From Streptomyces naganishii JCM 4654 (GTDB lineage: Bacteria; Actinomycetota; Actinomycetes; Streptomycetales; Streptomycetaceae): a DNA stretch of 64,000 nucleotides. Where the stretch lies: the NCBI RefSeq assembly GCF_014650575.1, contig NZ_BMVF01000006.1, positions 406,284 to 470,283 of the forward strand, given 5' to 3'. Shown one piece after another: positions 38,081-48,041 of this stretch (position 1 is its first letter; every line of letters begins with the position of its first letter). The notes under the pieces are model-generated. The model worked only from the letters and a program-made list of their open reading frames with translations, was not told the origin of the DNA and did no database searches. Position numbers and translations under genes: made by a program.

Positions 38081-39109
38081 CTACGCCACCCGGGTCAGGT
38101 CGGCGCGCCGCACGAGGTGGGCCGGCGGCAGGCCCGCCGCCAGGCGCTCCAGTTCCTCCGCGACCGTGAGCCCCAGCCGCTCCAGCTCGTTGCCGAGCGA
38201 GCCCGCGATGTGCGGGGTGAGGAAGACGTTGGGCAGCGTGAGCAGCGGGGACCCGGCGGGCGGCGGCTCGGGCTCGGTGACGTCCAGGACCGCCCGCAGC
38301 CGGCCGGAGACCAGCTCGCGGGTGAGGGCGTCGTGGTCGACCAGCGCGCCCCGCGAGGTGTTGATCAGCACCCCGCCGTCCCGGATCAGCGCCAGCCGGG
38401 GGCCGTCGAGCAGACGGCGGGTCCCGGGGAGGTCGGGGGCGTGCAGGGTGACGATGTCACTGCGCCGCAGCAGCTCCTCCAGCGCCAGCGGCTCCGCACC
38501 CAGCGCGGCGGCCTCGGCGTCGTCTACGTACGGGTCGTGCAGCAGCACCTCGAAGTCGAACGGCCGGAGCAGCTCCAGCAGCCGCCGGCCCACGCGGGAG
38601 GCGCCGATCACGCCGATGCGGCGGCCGTGGTTGCCGACGCCCGCCGTCTCGGCCGGGGAGAGGGGTGACCGCGTGGCGCGGTAGCGCTCGCGCAGCGCGA
38701 ACGCGTCCTTCCCGGCGAGCAGGATCATCCCGAGGGTGTACTCCGCGACCGGCAGCGCGTTGGCGGCGGCCGCGGTGGACACCGCGATCCCGCGGTCCCA
38801 CAGTTCCGCGCCGACCAGCGCCCGCACCGAGCCCGCCGCGTGCAGCACGGCACGCAGCCGGGGCGCCGCCGTCAGCGTCCCGGCGCCGAGGTGAGGGCAG
38901 CCCCAGCCGGTGATCAGCACCTCCGCGTGGGCCAGCCGCTCCGCCACGGCGGGGTCGCCGACGCGGCTGGGGTCCCGCACCACCACGCCCGGATCGGCGT
39001 CGGCGGTCCGGCGCAGCCGCTCCATCAGGCGCGGCGGGAACAGCCGGGGCAGATGCACGGGATCCATGGCGAACACGGCTCTGACCTGCTGCGCCTCGGC
39101 ACTGGGCAT
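38081..39109 (-). CDS. D-isomer-specific 2-hydroxyacid dehydrogenase
   Basis: 342 residues. NAD-binding Rossmann motif RIGVIGASRVGRRLLELLRPF (the second Gly of the GxGxxG is Ala here), then VLINTSRGALVDHDAL (catalytic Arg context), LDVTEPEPP (Glu) and VFLTPHIAGS (His). Reduces a 2-oxo acid or oxidises a D-2-hydroxy acid; substrate not readable. ATG 39109. Divergent from the carboxylesterase gene. Confidence 0.9.
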   Translation of the reverse strand: MPSAEAQQVRAVFAMDPVHLPRLFPPRLMERLRRTADADPGVVVRDPSRVGDPAVAERLAHAEVLITGWGCPHLGAGTLTAAPRLRAVLHAAGSVRALVGAELWDRGIAVSTAAAANALPVAEYTLGMILLAGKDAFALRERYRATRSPLSPAETAGVGNHGRRIGVIGASRVGRRLLELLRPFDFEVLLHDPYVDDAEAAALGAEPLALEELLRRSDIVTLHAPDLPGTRRLLDGPRLALIRDGGVLINTSRGALVDHDALTRELVSGRLRAVLDVTEPEPPPAGSPLLTLPNVFLTPHIAGSLGNELERLGLTVAEELERLAAGLPPAHLVRRADLTRVA

Positions 39110-39263
39110 GGTCCCCCCGGGAGATGGGTAGAAAGCGCCTTCCACGGTAGGTCCACGCCCCGGACCGGGCAATCGCCCCGGCGGAATACCCGCGGTCAGT
39201 GTGATGCTGTGGTGGTAGCCGGTGCGTGAGTGCGCCGAAGGGCCGGAAGGGCTGGTGGGACGC

Positions 39264-40931
39264 ATGAGAGAAGACCGCGCGGACCGGACAGGCCGAGCAG
39301 CCCCGATCGGCCAGGCGGACCAGGCAGGCCGAGCAGCCCCGATCGGCCAGGCGAGCCGAGCAGCCGGAACGGGCCAGGTGAATCAGGCGAGACCCGTGGT
39401 CAGGACCCCCTACGGGGCGGTGCGCGGCAGGTACGAGCACGGCGTGGCGGTGTTCCGCGGCATTCCGTACGCGGCGCCCCCCTTCGGCCCCCGCAGGTTC
39501 CGGCCGCCCGAGCCGCCCGAGCCGTGGGACGGGGTGCGCGAGGCGGTGTCCTTCGGCCCGACCGCGCCGAAGCCGCCGTACTCGGAGGCGTTCGCCCAGT
39601 ACCTGTCCGACCCCGTGGTCCCCGGTGACGACTGTCTCAACCTCAACGTGTGGACGCCCGCCCCGGACCCGGGCGCCCGGCTCCCGGTCCTGGTCTGGCT
39701 GCACGGCGGGGCGCTGACCCGGGGCTCCTCCGCGGTGCCGGTCTACGACGGGCACGCCTTCGCCCGGGACGGGATCGTGTTCGTCTCGGTCAACTACCGC
39801 CTGGGCGTGGAGGGTTACGGCCTCTTCCCCGACGCCCCCGCCAACGCCGGACTGCGCGACCAGCTCGCAGCCCTGCACTGGGTGCGCGAGGCGGCCGGCG
39901 CCTTCGGCGGCGACCCCGACCGGATCACCCTGGCCGGGCAGTCGGCCGGGGCCATCAGCGTCGGCGCCCTGATCGCCGCCCCGCAGGCCCAGGGCCTCTT
40001 CCGGCGGGCCGTCCTGCAGAGCGGGCCGCCCGAGGCCTCCGACCGGGACAAGGTGCGGCGGATGGTGCGCCGGATGGCCACCCGGCTGAAGGTGCCCGCC
40101 ACCGCCGAGGCCTTCGCCGCCGTCGACCGCGAGCTGCTGCTGCGCACGCAGGCCGAGGTCGGCCGGCTCAGCAGCCCGGTCCTCGGGGGTCCCGCCTTCG
40201 GCATCGTCGTCGACGGCGACCTCGTCCCGCGCGACCCGCTGGAGGCGCTGGCCGACGGCGACGCGGCGCGGGGCGCGGACCTCCTCATGGGCTGGACCCG
40301 TGACGAGTACCGGCTGTGGCTGGTGCCGGGCGGTCTGCTGGAGCGCGTCGACCGGCTCGGCGCGGTCGCGCTGGCCGGGGCCATGGCCCGCTGCCACTGC
40401 GGCCACGAGGTCGTACGCGGCTACCGCGCCCTGGACCCGCGGGCCGGCACCGCCGAGACCGTCGGCCAGCTCGTCACCGACCACCTGCTGCGCCGCCCCC
40501 TGCACCGGCTGGCCGACGCGCACCGGGGACCGTCGTACGTCTACGAGTTCGCCTGGCCCTCGCAGCTGCCCGGCCTCGGCGCCTGCCACGCGCTGGAGCT
40601 GGGGTTCGTCTTCGACACCGGGGACGTCCCGGACTCGCGCAGACTCGCCGGCGAGGGCGCCCCGCAGGAGCTGGCCGACGCGATGCACACGGCCTGGGTG
40701 CGCTTCGCCGCCGAGGGCGACCCGGGCTGGCAGGCGTGGGACGCGCGGCACCCCGTGCGGGTCTTCGGCGACGGCGAACCGCGCACGGCGTACGGCCCGC
40801 GCGACGCGGAGCTCGCCCTGTGGACCCTCGCCCCCACCGCGGCCCCGACGGACGGCGCCCCCGCCCGCTCCGCGGAACTCCGCTCGGTGATCCGCCGCCT
40901 GCGCCGCTCCGGCGGGGTGCGCGGCGGCTGA
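39264..40931 (+). CDS. Type-B carboxylesterase/lipase
   Basis: About 555 residues. Alpha/beta hydrolase with the nucleophile elbow [11 protein letters not shown], the oxyanion loop [13 protein letters not shown], and the catalytic His region [14 protein letters not shown]. No signal peptide, so probably cytoplasmic. The catalytic domain begins at [10 protein letters not shown]; the residues before it encode a 12-residue repeat. I use the ATG at 39264 (after GGTGGG); a GTG at 39378 would remove the repeat and is also possible. Confidence 0.86.
   Translation: MREDRADRTGRAAPIGQADQAGRAAPIGQASRAAGTGQVNQARPVVRTPYGAVRGRYEHGVAVFRGIPYAAPPFGPRRFRPPEPPEPWDGVREAVSFGPTAPKPPYSEAFAQYLSDPVVPGDDCLNLNVWTPAPDPGARLPVLVWLHGGALTRGSSAVPVYDGHAFARDGIVFVSVNYRLGVEGYGLFPDAPANAGLRDQLAALHWVREAAGAFGGDPDRITLAGQSAGAISVGALIAAPQAQGLFRRAVLQSGPPEASDRDKVRRMVRRMATRLKVPATAEAFAAVDRELLLRTQAEVGRLSSPVLGGPAFGIVVDGDLVPRDPLEALADGDAARGADLLMGWTRDEYRLWLVPGGLLERVDRLGAVALAGAMARCHCGHEVVRGYRALDPRAGTAETVGQLVTDHLLRRPLHRLADAHRGPSYVYEFAWPSQLPGLGACHALELGFVFDTGDVPDSRRLAGEGAPQELADAMHTAWVRFAAEGDPGWQAWDARHPVRVFGDGEPRTAYGPRDAELALWTLAPTAAPTDGAPARSAELRSVIRRLRRSGGVRGG
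39289..39353 (+). repeat. 36-bp-period repeat at the esterase N-terminus
   Basis: Two identical 29-bp copies (39289-39317 and 39325-39353), then a degenerate third to about 39380. If translated they give [16 protein letters not shown] repeats. They lie between the candidate ATG and GTG starts. Confidence 0.75.
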
Positions 40932-40961
40932 CCGGCGGGGCCGGGCCGCGCCCGCCTCCGC

Positions 40962-41957
40962 TCACGCGCCGGCAAGCGGCGTCCCCGGCGGCCCCGGCGC
41001 CGCGGGCCCTGCCGGGTCTGCCGGGTCTGCCGGGTGCAGCGTTCCGGCGATCTGGGCGGTGGTGCGGGGTCCCACGCGGCAGCAGCCGCCGATCAGGCGG
41101 GCGCCGTGGGCGTGCCAGCGGGTCACCAGCTCGGGGGTGAAGGCCGGGCGGCCGGTCCAGGCGCGGGCCTTCGCGTCCCACGACTCGCCGCTGTTCGGGT
41201 AGACGACCACCGGCTTGCCCGTCACCCGCGCCGCCGTCTCCACCGCCGCGTCGGCGTCCTCGGGCGCGCAGCAGTTCACCCCGACCGCGATCACCTCCGG
41301 CGCGTCGGCGGCCGGCGCGAACGCCTCCTCCAGCGGCTGCCCCGCGCGTGTGCGCCCGCCCGCGACGGTGTACGACAGCCACGCCGGCACCCCCAGCCCG
41401 CGCACCGCCCGCAGCAGCGCCTGGGCCTCCTCGGCGTCCGGGACCGTCTCCAGCGCCAGCACGTCGGGACCGGCCGCCGCGAGCACCTCCAGGCGGGGCC
41501 GGTGGAAGCGCTCCAGCTCGCTCACCGTGAGCCCGTAGCGCCCCCGGTACTCGGAGCCGTCGGCGAGCATCGCGCCGTACGGGCCCGCCGACGCGGCCGT
41601 CCAGAGCGGCCGCCGGACGCCCCTGTCGTACGCCCGCCTCGCCGCGGTCCTCGCCAGCTCCACGCTGGACGCGATGAGCTCGGCGGCCCGCTCGCGGCCG
41701 GTCCCGCGCCGGGCGAACCCCTCGAAGGTGGCCTGGTAGCTCGCGGTGATCACCACGTCCGCACCCGCCTCGAAGTACGCGAGGTGCGCCTCGGTGATCG
41801 CCTCCGGCCGCTCGGCCAGCAGCCGCGCCGACCACAGCTCGTCGCCCAGGTCGTGCCCGGCCGACTCCAGCTGGTTGGACAGCCCGCCGTCGAGCACGAG
41901 CGTCCCCCGCGCCAGGGCCGAGGCGAGATCGGGCGGTGCCGTTTCGCTGCTGCTCAT
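40962..41957 (-). CDS. mmuM: Homocysteine S-methyltransferase
   Basis: 331 residues. The zinc site of the family is visible: Cys in VIAVGVNCCAPEDADAAV and the Cys pair in RLIGGCCRVGPRTTAQI; the N-terminal LVLDGGLSNQLE is characteristic. It transfers a methyl group from S-methylmethionine (or SAM) to homocysteine, forming methionine in the cytosol. ATG 41957. It faces the carboxylesterase gene end to end. Confidence 0.92.
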   Translation of the reverse strand: MSSSETAPPDLASALARGTLVLDGGLSNQLESAGHDLGDELWSARLLAERPEAITEAHLAYFEAGADVVITASYQATFEGFARRGTGRERAAELIASSVELARTAARRAYDRGVRRPLWTAASAGPYGAMLADGSEYRGRYGLTVSELERFHRPRLEVLAAAGPDVLALETVPDAEEAQALLRAVRGLGVPAWLSYTVAGGRTRAGQPLEEAFAPAADAPEVIAVGVNCCAPEDADAAVETAARVTGKPVVVYPNSGESWDAKARAWTGRPAFTPELVTRWHAHGARLIGGCCRVGPRTTAQIAGTLHPADPADPAGPAAPGPPGTPLAGA

Positions 41958-42015
41958 GCTCCCGACGCTACTCGGCGCCGTCGCCCCGGCCGCCCGCCGC
42001 CCACGGGCGCCGGCA

Positions 42016-42600
42016 TCAGTCCCGCTCGCCGCCCTCCCGGGGCCAGTGGGTGAGCGCCCTGTGCAGGGCCTCGATCGCCTTGTCCCAGGACAGGGCCGGG
42101 TCCCTCGGGGCGGCGAAACCGCCGGTGGCCTCCAGGGCGCAGTAGCCGTGGAAGGTGCTGCGCAGCAGGCGCACGGCGTCGGTGAGGTCGGGCTCCTCCA
42201 GGCCGTAGGCGCGCAGCATGCCGTAGGTGATCTCGGCGGTGCGGCGCATGGCGGGTGAGTCGCCGGCCAGGGCCGGGTCGAGCCGGATCCGGGTGGCCTC
42301 GTACCGCCCGGGGTGCCGGTGGGCGTACTCCCGGTAGGCGCCGGCGAACGCGGCCAGCGCGTCCTTGCCGGCCCGGCCGGCCACGGCGTCCGCGATCAGC
42401 TCGATCATCTCCCCGCCGGCCCGCAGCGCCAGCCGGGCGCGCAGGTCGTCGAGGTTGCGCACGTGCGAGTAGAGACTGGCGTCCCGCACCCCGAAGCGCC
42501 GCGCCAGCGCGGACAGGCTGACGTTGTCGAAACCGACCTCGTCGGCCAGTTCGGCCGCCGCGGCGACGAGACGTTCGGCGGTGAGACCGGCACGGACCAT
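42016..42600 (-). CDS. TetR-family transcription regulator
   Basis: 194 residues. N-terminal helix-turn-helix AAELADEVGFDNVSLSALARRFGVRDASLYSHV; C-terminal ligand domain of the WHG type (STFHGYCALEATGGF). ATG 42600 (MVRAGLTAERL). It lies 45 nt downstream of the alditol oxidase gene on the same strand and is probably cotranscribed, so it may regulate that operon. Confidence 0.9.
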   Translation of the reverse strand: MVRAGLTAERLVAAAAELADEVGFDNVSLSALARRFGVRDASLYSHVRNLDDLRARLALRAGGEMIELIADAVAGRAGKDALAAFAGAYREYAHRHPGRYEATRIRLDPALAGDSPAMRRTAEITYGMLRAYGLEEPDLTDAVRLLRSTFHGYCALEATGGFAAPRDPALSWDKAIEALHRALTHWPREGGERD

Positions 42601-42645
42601 GAGCACCTTCCCGGACCGGGCGGGGGCCGGGTCCAGGGCCGGAGC

Positions 42646-43911
<1,266 letters not shown>

Positions 43912-44048
43912 TCACGCGGCGCACACGTCCACGGGGAACCTACCCGACGATCAGCACGGCAACGGATTCCGTCGTCCAAGTGGCGCCTGTACGGGTGATA
44001 CCGCAATCCCGTGGCCATTCCACTTCGATATCGGTATCTTCCGCGTTC

Positions 44049-44774
44049 ATGACCCACTCACCGGCGTCACCGCCGCCCACGCCGTCGCCCCTGCCGCCGG
44101 TCCTCCCCGGCACCGGCCTCACCCGGCACCGGCGGCTGCGCGAGCAGGGCAGCCTGGACCGCGCCGACCTCGAGGCGGTCCTGGACGCCGGATTCGTCTG
44201 CCACCTCGGCGTCGTGGTCGACGGGCACCCCCTCGTCGTGCCCACGGTGTACGGCCACGACGGGCGGTGGCTCTACGTCCACGGCTCGGTCGCCAGCCGC
44301 AGCCTCGCCGGTGACACCCCGGTGTGCGTGACGGTCACCCACGTCGACGGGCTGGTCCTGGCCCGCTCGGTCTTCGAGCACGGCGTGAACTACCGCAGCG
44401 CCATGATCCACGGAGTGCCGCGCAAGGTGACCGACCCGGAGGAGAAGCTGGCCGGCCTGCGCCTGCTCACCGAGCACAGCGCGCCCGGCCAGTGGTCGTA
44501 CGCCCGCGCCCCCAGCCGCAAGGAACTGGCCGCCACCACCCTGCTCGCCCTCTGTCTCCGGACGGCCTCGGTGAAGATCCGCACCGGCCCGCCCGACGAC
44601 GGCGACGGACCCGACGCGGCCCTCGGCCTGTGGGCCGGGGTGCTGCCCCTGACCGCCGTGTGGGGAGCGCCCGAGCCCGACCCGGCGCTGCCGCCGCACA
44701 TCACACCCCCGGAGCACATCGCGCGCCGGGAGGGGACCCGGCACGGCCCGCCCGCGAGCGGGGGCATACCGTGA
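44049..44774 (+). CDS. Pyridoxamine-5'-phosphate-oxidase-like flavin split-barrel protein
   Basis: 241 residues. Split-barrel FMN-binding fold of the nitroimidazole-resistance/Pyridox_ox_2 kind: LEAVLDAGFVCHLGVVVDG, HPLVVPTVYGHDGRWLYVHG, SRSLAGDTPVCVTVTHVDG and NYRSAMIHGVPRKVTD. It probably binds FMN, F420 or heme; substrate unknown. A Pro/Ser-rich N-terminus (PPPTPSPLPPVLPG) precedes the domain. The radical SAM gene starts 34 nt downstream on the same strand, suggesting an operon. Confidence 0.83.
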   Translation: MTHSPASPPPTPSPLPPVLPGTGLTRHRRLREQGSLDRADLEAVLDAGFVCHLGVVVDGHPLVVPTVYGHDGRWLYVHGSVASRSLAGDTPVCVTVTHVDGLVLARSVFEHGVNYRSAMIHGVPRKVTDPEEKLAGLRLLTEHSAPGQWSYARAPSRKELAATTLLALCLRTASVKIRTGPPDDGDGPDAALGLWAGVLPLTAVWGAPEPDPALPPHITPPEHIARREGTRHGPPASGGIP

Positions 44775-44808
44775 GATGTCGTACGCACACGTCGGGAGGA
44801 GTAACGGG

Positions 44809-46176
44809 ATGGGCAGCCGTACCGCGCTGGTCGAGGATCTGATGGAGCGCTTCCCGCACGTGCCGCGGGAGGCCGTCTTCAAGGAGGACCTGCTCCGCGG
44901 CGGCGTCGCCTTCGACGCGTCCGCCCTGAGCGACAACGAGAGCGGCGAGGTCAAGCCCAAGTCGTACTTCATCTTCTCCTTCGACCACGGCACCCTGCCC
45001 GAGCTGGGCGAGGCGGCGCTGCGCCGCCCGCCGGAGGAGATCATCCTCACCGGCGGCCCCTACGACCTCAGGCGCACCGTCGTCTCCGTACGGGTGAACC
45101 CGGCCTCCCCCTACCGGGTGGCCGCCGCCGAGGACGGGATGCTCGGGCTCTACCTGGACGGCAAGCGGATCGCCGACGTCGGCGTGCCGCCCATGCCGGA
45201 GTACTACCGGCACACCCTGTCCAACGGGAAGTCCGTGATGGAGGTCGCCCCGACCATCCAGTGGGGCTACCTGATCTACCTCACCGTCTTCCGGGTCTGC
45301 CAGTACTTCGGCGCCAAGGAGGAGTGCCAGTACTGCGACATCAACCACAACTGGCGCCAGCACAAGGCGGCCGGCCGCCCCTACACCGGCGTCAAGGACG
45401 TGGAGGAGGTCCTGGAGGCGCTGGAGATCATCGACCGGTACGACACCCAGAAGGCGTCCACCGCCTACACCCTCACCGGCGGCGCCATCACCAAGACGGT
45501 CGCCGGCCGCGACGAGGCCGACTTCTACGGCCACTACGCCAAGGCCATCGAGGAGCGCTTCCCCGGCCGCTGGATCGGCAAGGTCGTCGCCCAGGCGCTG
45601 CCCAAGGCGGACGTGCAGCGGTTCAAGGACTACGGGGTGCAGATCTACCACCCCAACTACGAGGTGTGGGACGAGTACCTGTTCAAGATGTACTGCCCCG
45701 GCAAGGAGCGCTACGTCGGCCGCGACGAGTGGCACCGGCGCATCCTCGACTCCGCCGACGTCTTCGGCGCGCGCAACGTGATCCCCAACTTCGTCGCGGG
45801 CGTCGAGATGGCCGAGCCGTTCGGCTTCAAGACGGTCGACGAGGCCATCGCCTCCACCACCGAGGGCCTGCGCTTCTTCATGTCGCACGGCATCACGCCC
45901 CGCTTCACCACCTGGTGCCCGGAGCCCACCACCCCGCTCGGCAAGGCCAACCCGAACGGCGCGCCGCTGGAGTACCACATCCGGCTGCTCCAGGCCTACC
46001 GGCAGACCATGGAGGACTTCGGCCTGTCCTCGCCCCCCGGATACGGCCCGCCCGGACCCGGCCACGCCGTCTTCTCCGTCAGCTCCTTCATGGACAGCCT
46101 CCCCGCGCGCGAGGAGCCGGGAGCGCCGGACGGCGGGAGTGCGCAAGGGGCGGCGCAGGAGTCGCCGGCGGTGTAG
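44809..46176 (+). CDS. Radical SAM protein with CX8CX2C cluster motif
   Basis: 455 residues. The cluster-binding Cys are Cys164, Cys173 and Cys176 (VCQYFGAKEECQYCDINH), spaced CX8CX2C, not the classic CX3CX2C. YTLTGGAITKT resembles the GGE motif that holds the SAM amino group, and a TIM-barrel layout follows (GVQIYHPNYEVWDEYLF, GITPRFTTWCPEPTTPLG). A 150-residue N-terminal domain precedes the core. The reaction is unknown. The ATG at 44809 lies 7 nt after GGGAGGAG; an in-frame ATG at 44776 is upstream of that site and less likely. Confidence 0.82.
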   Translation: MGSRTALVEDLMERFPHVPREAVFKEDLLRGGVAFDASALSDNESGEVKPKSYFIFSFDHGTLPELGEAALRRPPEEIILTGGPYDLRRTVVSVRVNPASPYRVAAAEDGMLGLYLDGKRIADVGVPPMPEYYRHTLSNGKSVMEVAPTIQWGYLIYLTVFRVCQYFGAKEECQYCDINHNWRQHKAAGRPYTGVKDVEEVLEALEIIDRYDTQKASTAYTLTGGAITKTVAGRDEADFYGHYAKAIEERFPGRWIGKVVAQALPKADVQRFKDYGVQIYHPNYEVWDEYLFKMYCPGKERYVGRDEWHRRILDSADVFGARNVIPNFVAGVEMAEPFGFKTVDEAIASTTEGLRFFMSHGITPRFTTWCPEPTTPLGKANPNGAPLEYHIRLLQAYRQTMEDFGLSSPPGYGPPGPGHAVFSVSSFMDSLPAREEPGAPDGGSAQGAAQESPAV

Positions 46177-46379
46177 TTTTCCGCCAACCGTGAGACGGAA
46201 GGGGGCTCCGGTCCGTACTACGGAGCGGAGTTGGGGACAGCGGTCTGCGTCACGAGAACCGGACGCGCGGCTTGTCAGTTGTGCGCAAGGCGTGAAAGGC
46301 TCGTGCCCTGCCGCGAGGTTCCCCCCAACTTCTCTCTGACTGTGGTGAGTTGCCCTCGCCCCGTGGACGCAGGAGACCC

Positions 46380-47894
46380 ATGCCCGACCTGCCGAGCCCC
46401 AAGGACGCCACCGAGGCGCCCCTGTTCGCCGAGTGCTGGGACGCGGTCCTCTCCTACGCCGACCTGTGCACGGCCGGGTCGGCGGCGGCCCAGGAGCTGG
46501 CCGCGGAGGCCTTCGCGCTCGGCCTGCGCGAGGTGCGCGCCGCCGACGCCGGGGCCGCCCGGGGCCGCCGCACGCCCCGGCTCCCGGCGATCCCGCTGAT
46601 GCTGACCGCGGTGCGCACCACCGCCGCGTCCTGGGAGGCCGCCGGACACGGCCACCGGCTCGACCCCGACCTGCGGCTGTGGCTCAACTCCGACAGGGCG
46701 GCCCGCTACACCGGCCCGCCGCTGCACCGCCCGCTGGCGCTGCGCGGCCTGAAGGACCTCCAGGAGGCGGACGCCGCGCTGCTGTGGCTGGCGGAGGTCG
46801 AGGCGCTGCCGATGGTCGTGGTGGCCCGCCGGCTCGGCCTGGACCCCGCGGTGGTCTCCGAGGAACTCGACCAGGTGCGCACCCTGTTCCGGGACCGCTG
46901 CCACCGCGACCACCTCGACACCCCGATGGACACCGTGTGCCGCCGCTACGCCCGGCTGCTGCACGCCGTCACCCGCTCCACGCCTCCCGCCGAGACCCCC
47001 GAGGACCTCTCCCGGCACCTGGCCACCTGCGAGGGCTGCGCGGAGGCCGCCGCCTGCCTGCGGCTGCACGGCGGCGGACTGCCCGCCGCGCTCGCCGGGG
47101 GCGTGATCGGCTGGGGCGGCCTCGCCTACCTGGAGCGCCGCCGCCGGGCCGCCGAGGTCCGCCTCGGCGCCCGCCGCCCCGCCACCGCCACCGCCGAGGC
47201 CGAGGGCGCGGAGGCGGCGAAGGGCAACGGGCGGGCCCGCGCCGTGCGCGGGGGACTGCTCGCCGCGGCGGTCGCGCTGTCCGCGGTGGCCCTGGCGGTG
47301 TCGATGATGCCCTTCGGCGGTTCGGCCGCCGACACCGCGCGCGGCGACGCCGACCGCCAGCCGGTCGCCGACCCCGGCGTCCTCCCGCCCTCCCGCACCC
47401 CCGCCACCACTCCCACCGGCCCCCGCCCGGCCCACAGTTCGCGGCCGGCCTCCGCGCGCCCCTCCACCAGCCCGTCCGCGACACACGCCGACCGCAGGAT
47501 CCCCGACCCCGAACCCCAGGGCACCTCCACGGCCCCCGCCGACGGCGGGGACGGTCCCGCCCCGCGTACGAGCGCGCCGGCGACCTGCCGCGTCCACTAC
47601 GAGGTCTCCAGCCAGTGGTCCGACGGCTTCCAGGCCGCGGTCACCGTCACCACCACCCGCTCCCTGGACACCTGGCGGCTCGACTGGACCTTCCGCGACG
47701 GCCAGCGCGTCAGCCAGATGTGGGACGCCACCGTCGCCCAGGACGGCTCCCGCGTCACCGCCACCGCCGCCGACTACAACCGGAGCGTGCCCGCCGGCGG
47801 CACCCTCTCCTTCGGCTTCATCGGCTCCTGGCAGGGCGCGAACTCCGCCCCGCGCGACTTCGCCCTCAACGGCCACGCCTGCGCCCGCGGCTGA
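46380..47894 (+). CDS. Sigma-like / zinc finger / TM / CBM2 fusion protein
   Basis: 504 residues. The N-terminal 185 residues resemble a degenerate ECF sigma factor, with a region-4-like helix-turn-helix (LPMVVVARRLGLDPAVVSEE). His213-Cys217-Cys220 (HLATCEGC) matches the HX3CX2C zinc site of anti-sigma factors. A TM helix (about 291-309, GGLLAAAVALSAVALAVSMM), a Pro/Thr/Ser-rich linker and a C-terminal CBM2-type cellulose-binding domain (about 400-504, from CRVHYEVSSQWSDGFQA, with conserved Trp) follow. Topology would put the sigma part inside and the CBM outside. Probably a cell-surface sensor or anchored regulator. ATG 46380 follows AGGAG. Confidence 0.75.
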   Translation: MPDLPSPKDATEAPLFAECWDAVLSYADLCTAGSAAAQELAAEAFALGLREVRAADAGAARGRRTPRLPAIPLMLTAVRTTAASWEAAGHGHRLDPDLRLWLNSDRAARYTGPPLHRPLALRGLKDLQEADAALLWLAEVEALPMVVVARRLGLDPAVVSEELDQVRTLFRDRCHRDHLDTPMDTVCRRYARLLHAVTRSTPPAETPEDLSRHLATCEGCAEAAACLRLHGGGLPAALAGGVIGWGGLAYLERRRRAAEVRLGARRPATATAEAEGAEAAKGNGRARAVRGGLLAAAVALSAVALAVSMMPFGGSAADTARGDADRQPVADPGVLPPSRTPATTPTGPRPAHSSRPASARPSTSPSATHADRRIPDPEPQGTSTAPADGGDGPAPRTSAPATCRVHYEVSSQWSDGFQAAVTVTTTRSLDTWRLDWTFRDGQRVSQMWDATVAQDGSRVTATAADYNRSVPAGGTLSFGFIGSWQGANSAPRDFALNGHACARG

Positions 47895-47928
47895 CCTTCC
47901 GAAGGCTCCCACCGCGCACCCCCGGTGA

Positions 47929-47964
47929 CCGGGACCAATGGGCCCGGTGGGGGACCTGTGGCCG
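47929..47964. promoter_or_regulatory. Tandem DosR/DevR-like boxes upstream of the arc cluster
   Basis: Box 1, CCGGGACCAATGGGCCCGG (47929-47947), is a near-perfect palindrome; box 2, GGGACCTGTGGCC (47951-47963), begins exactly 20 bp later, two helical turns. Both resemble the mycobacterial DosR box core GGGACTTTNGTCCC. They lie about 80-110 nt before the exchanger ATG. Binding by the regulator at 61989-62681 is inferred. Confidence 0.55.
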
Positions 47965-48041
47965 CTCCCCGCGCGCACGGCACTGAAGAAGGATCGACAC
48001 CGGATCAATTCTTCCCCAGTCGGCCCGACAGGAGCACCACC

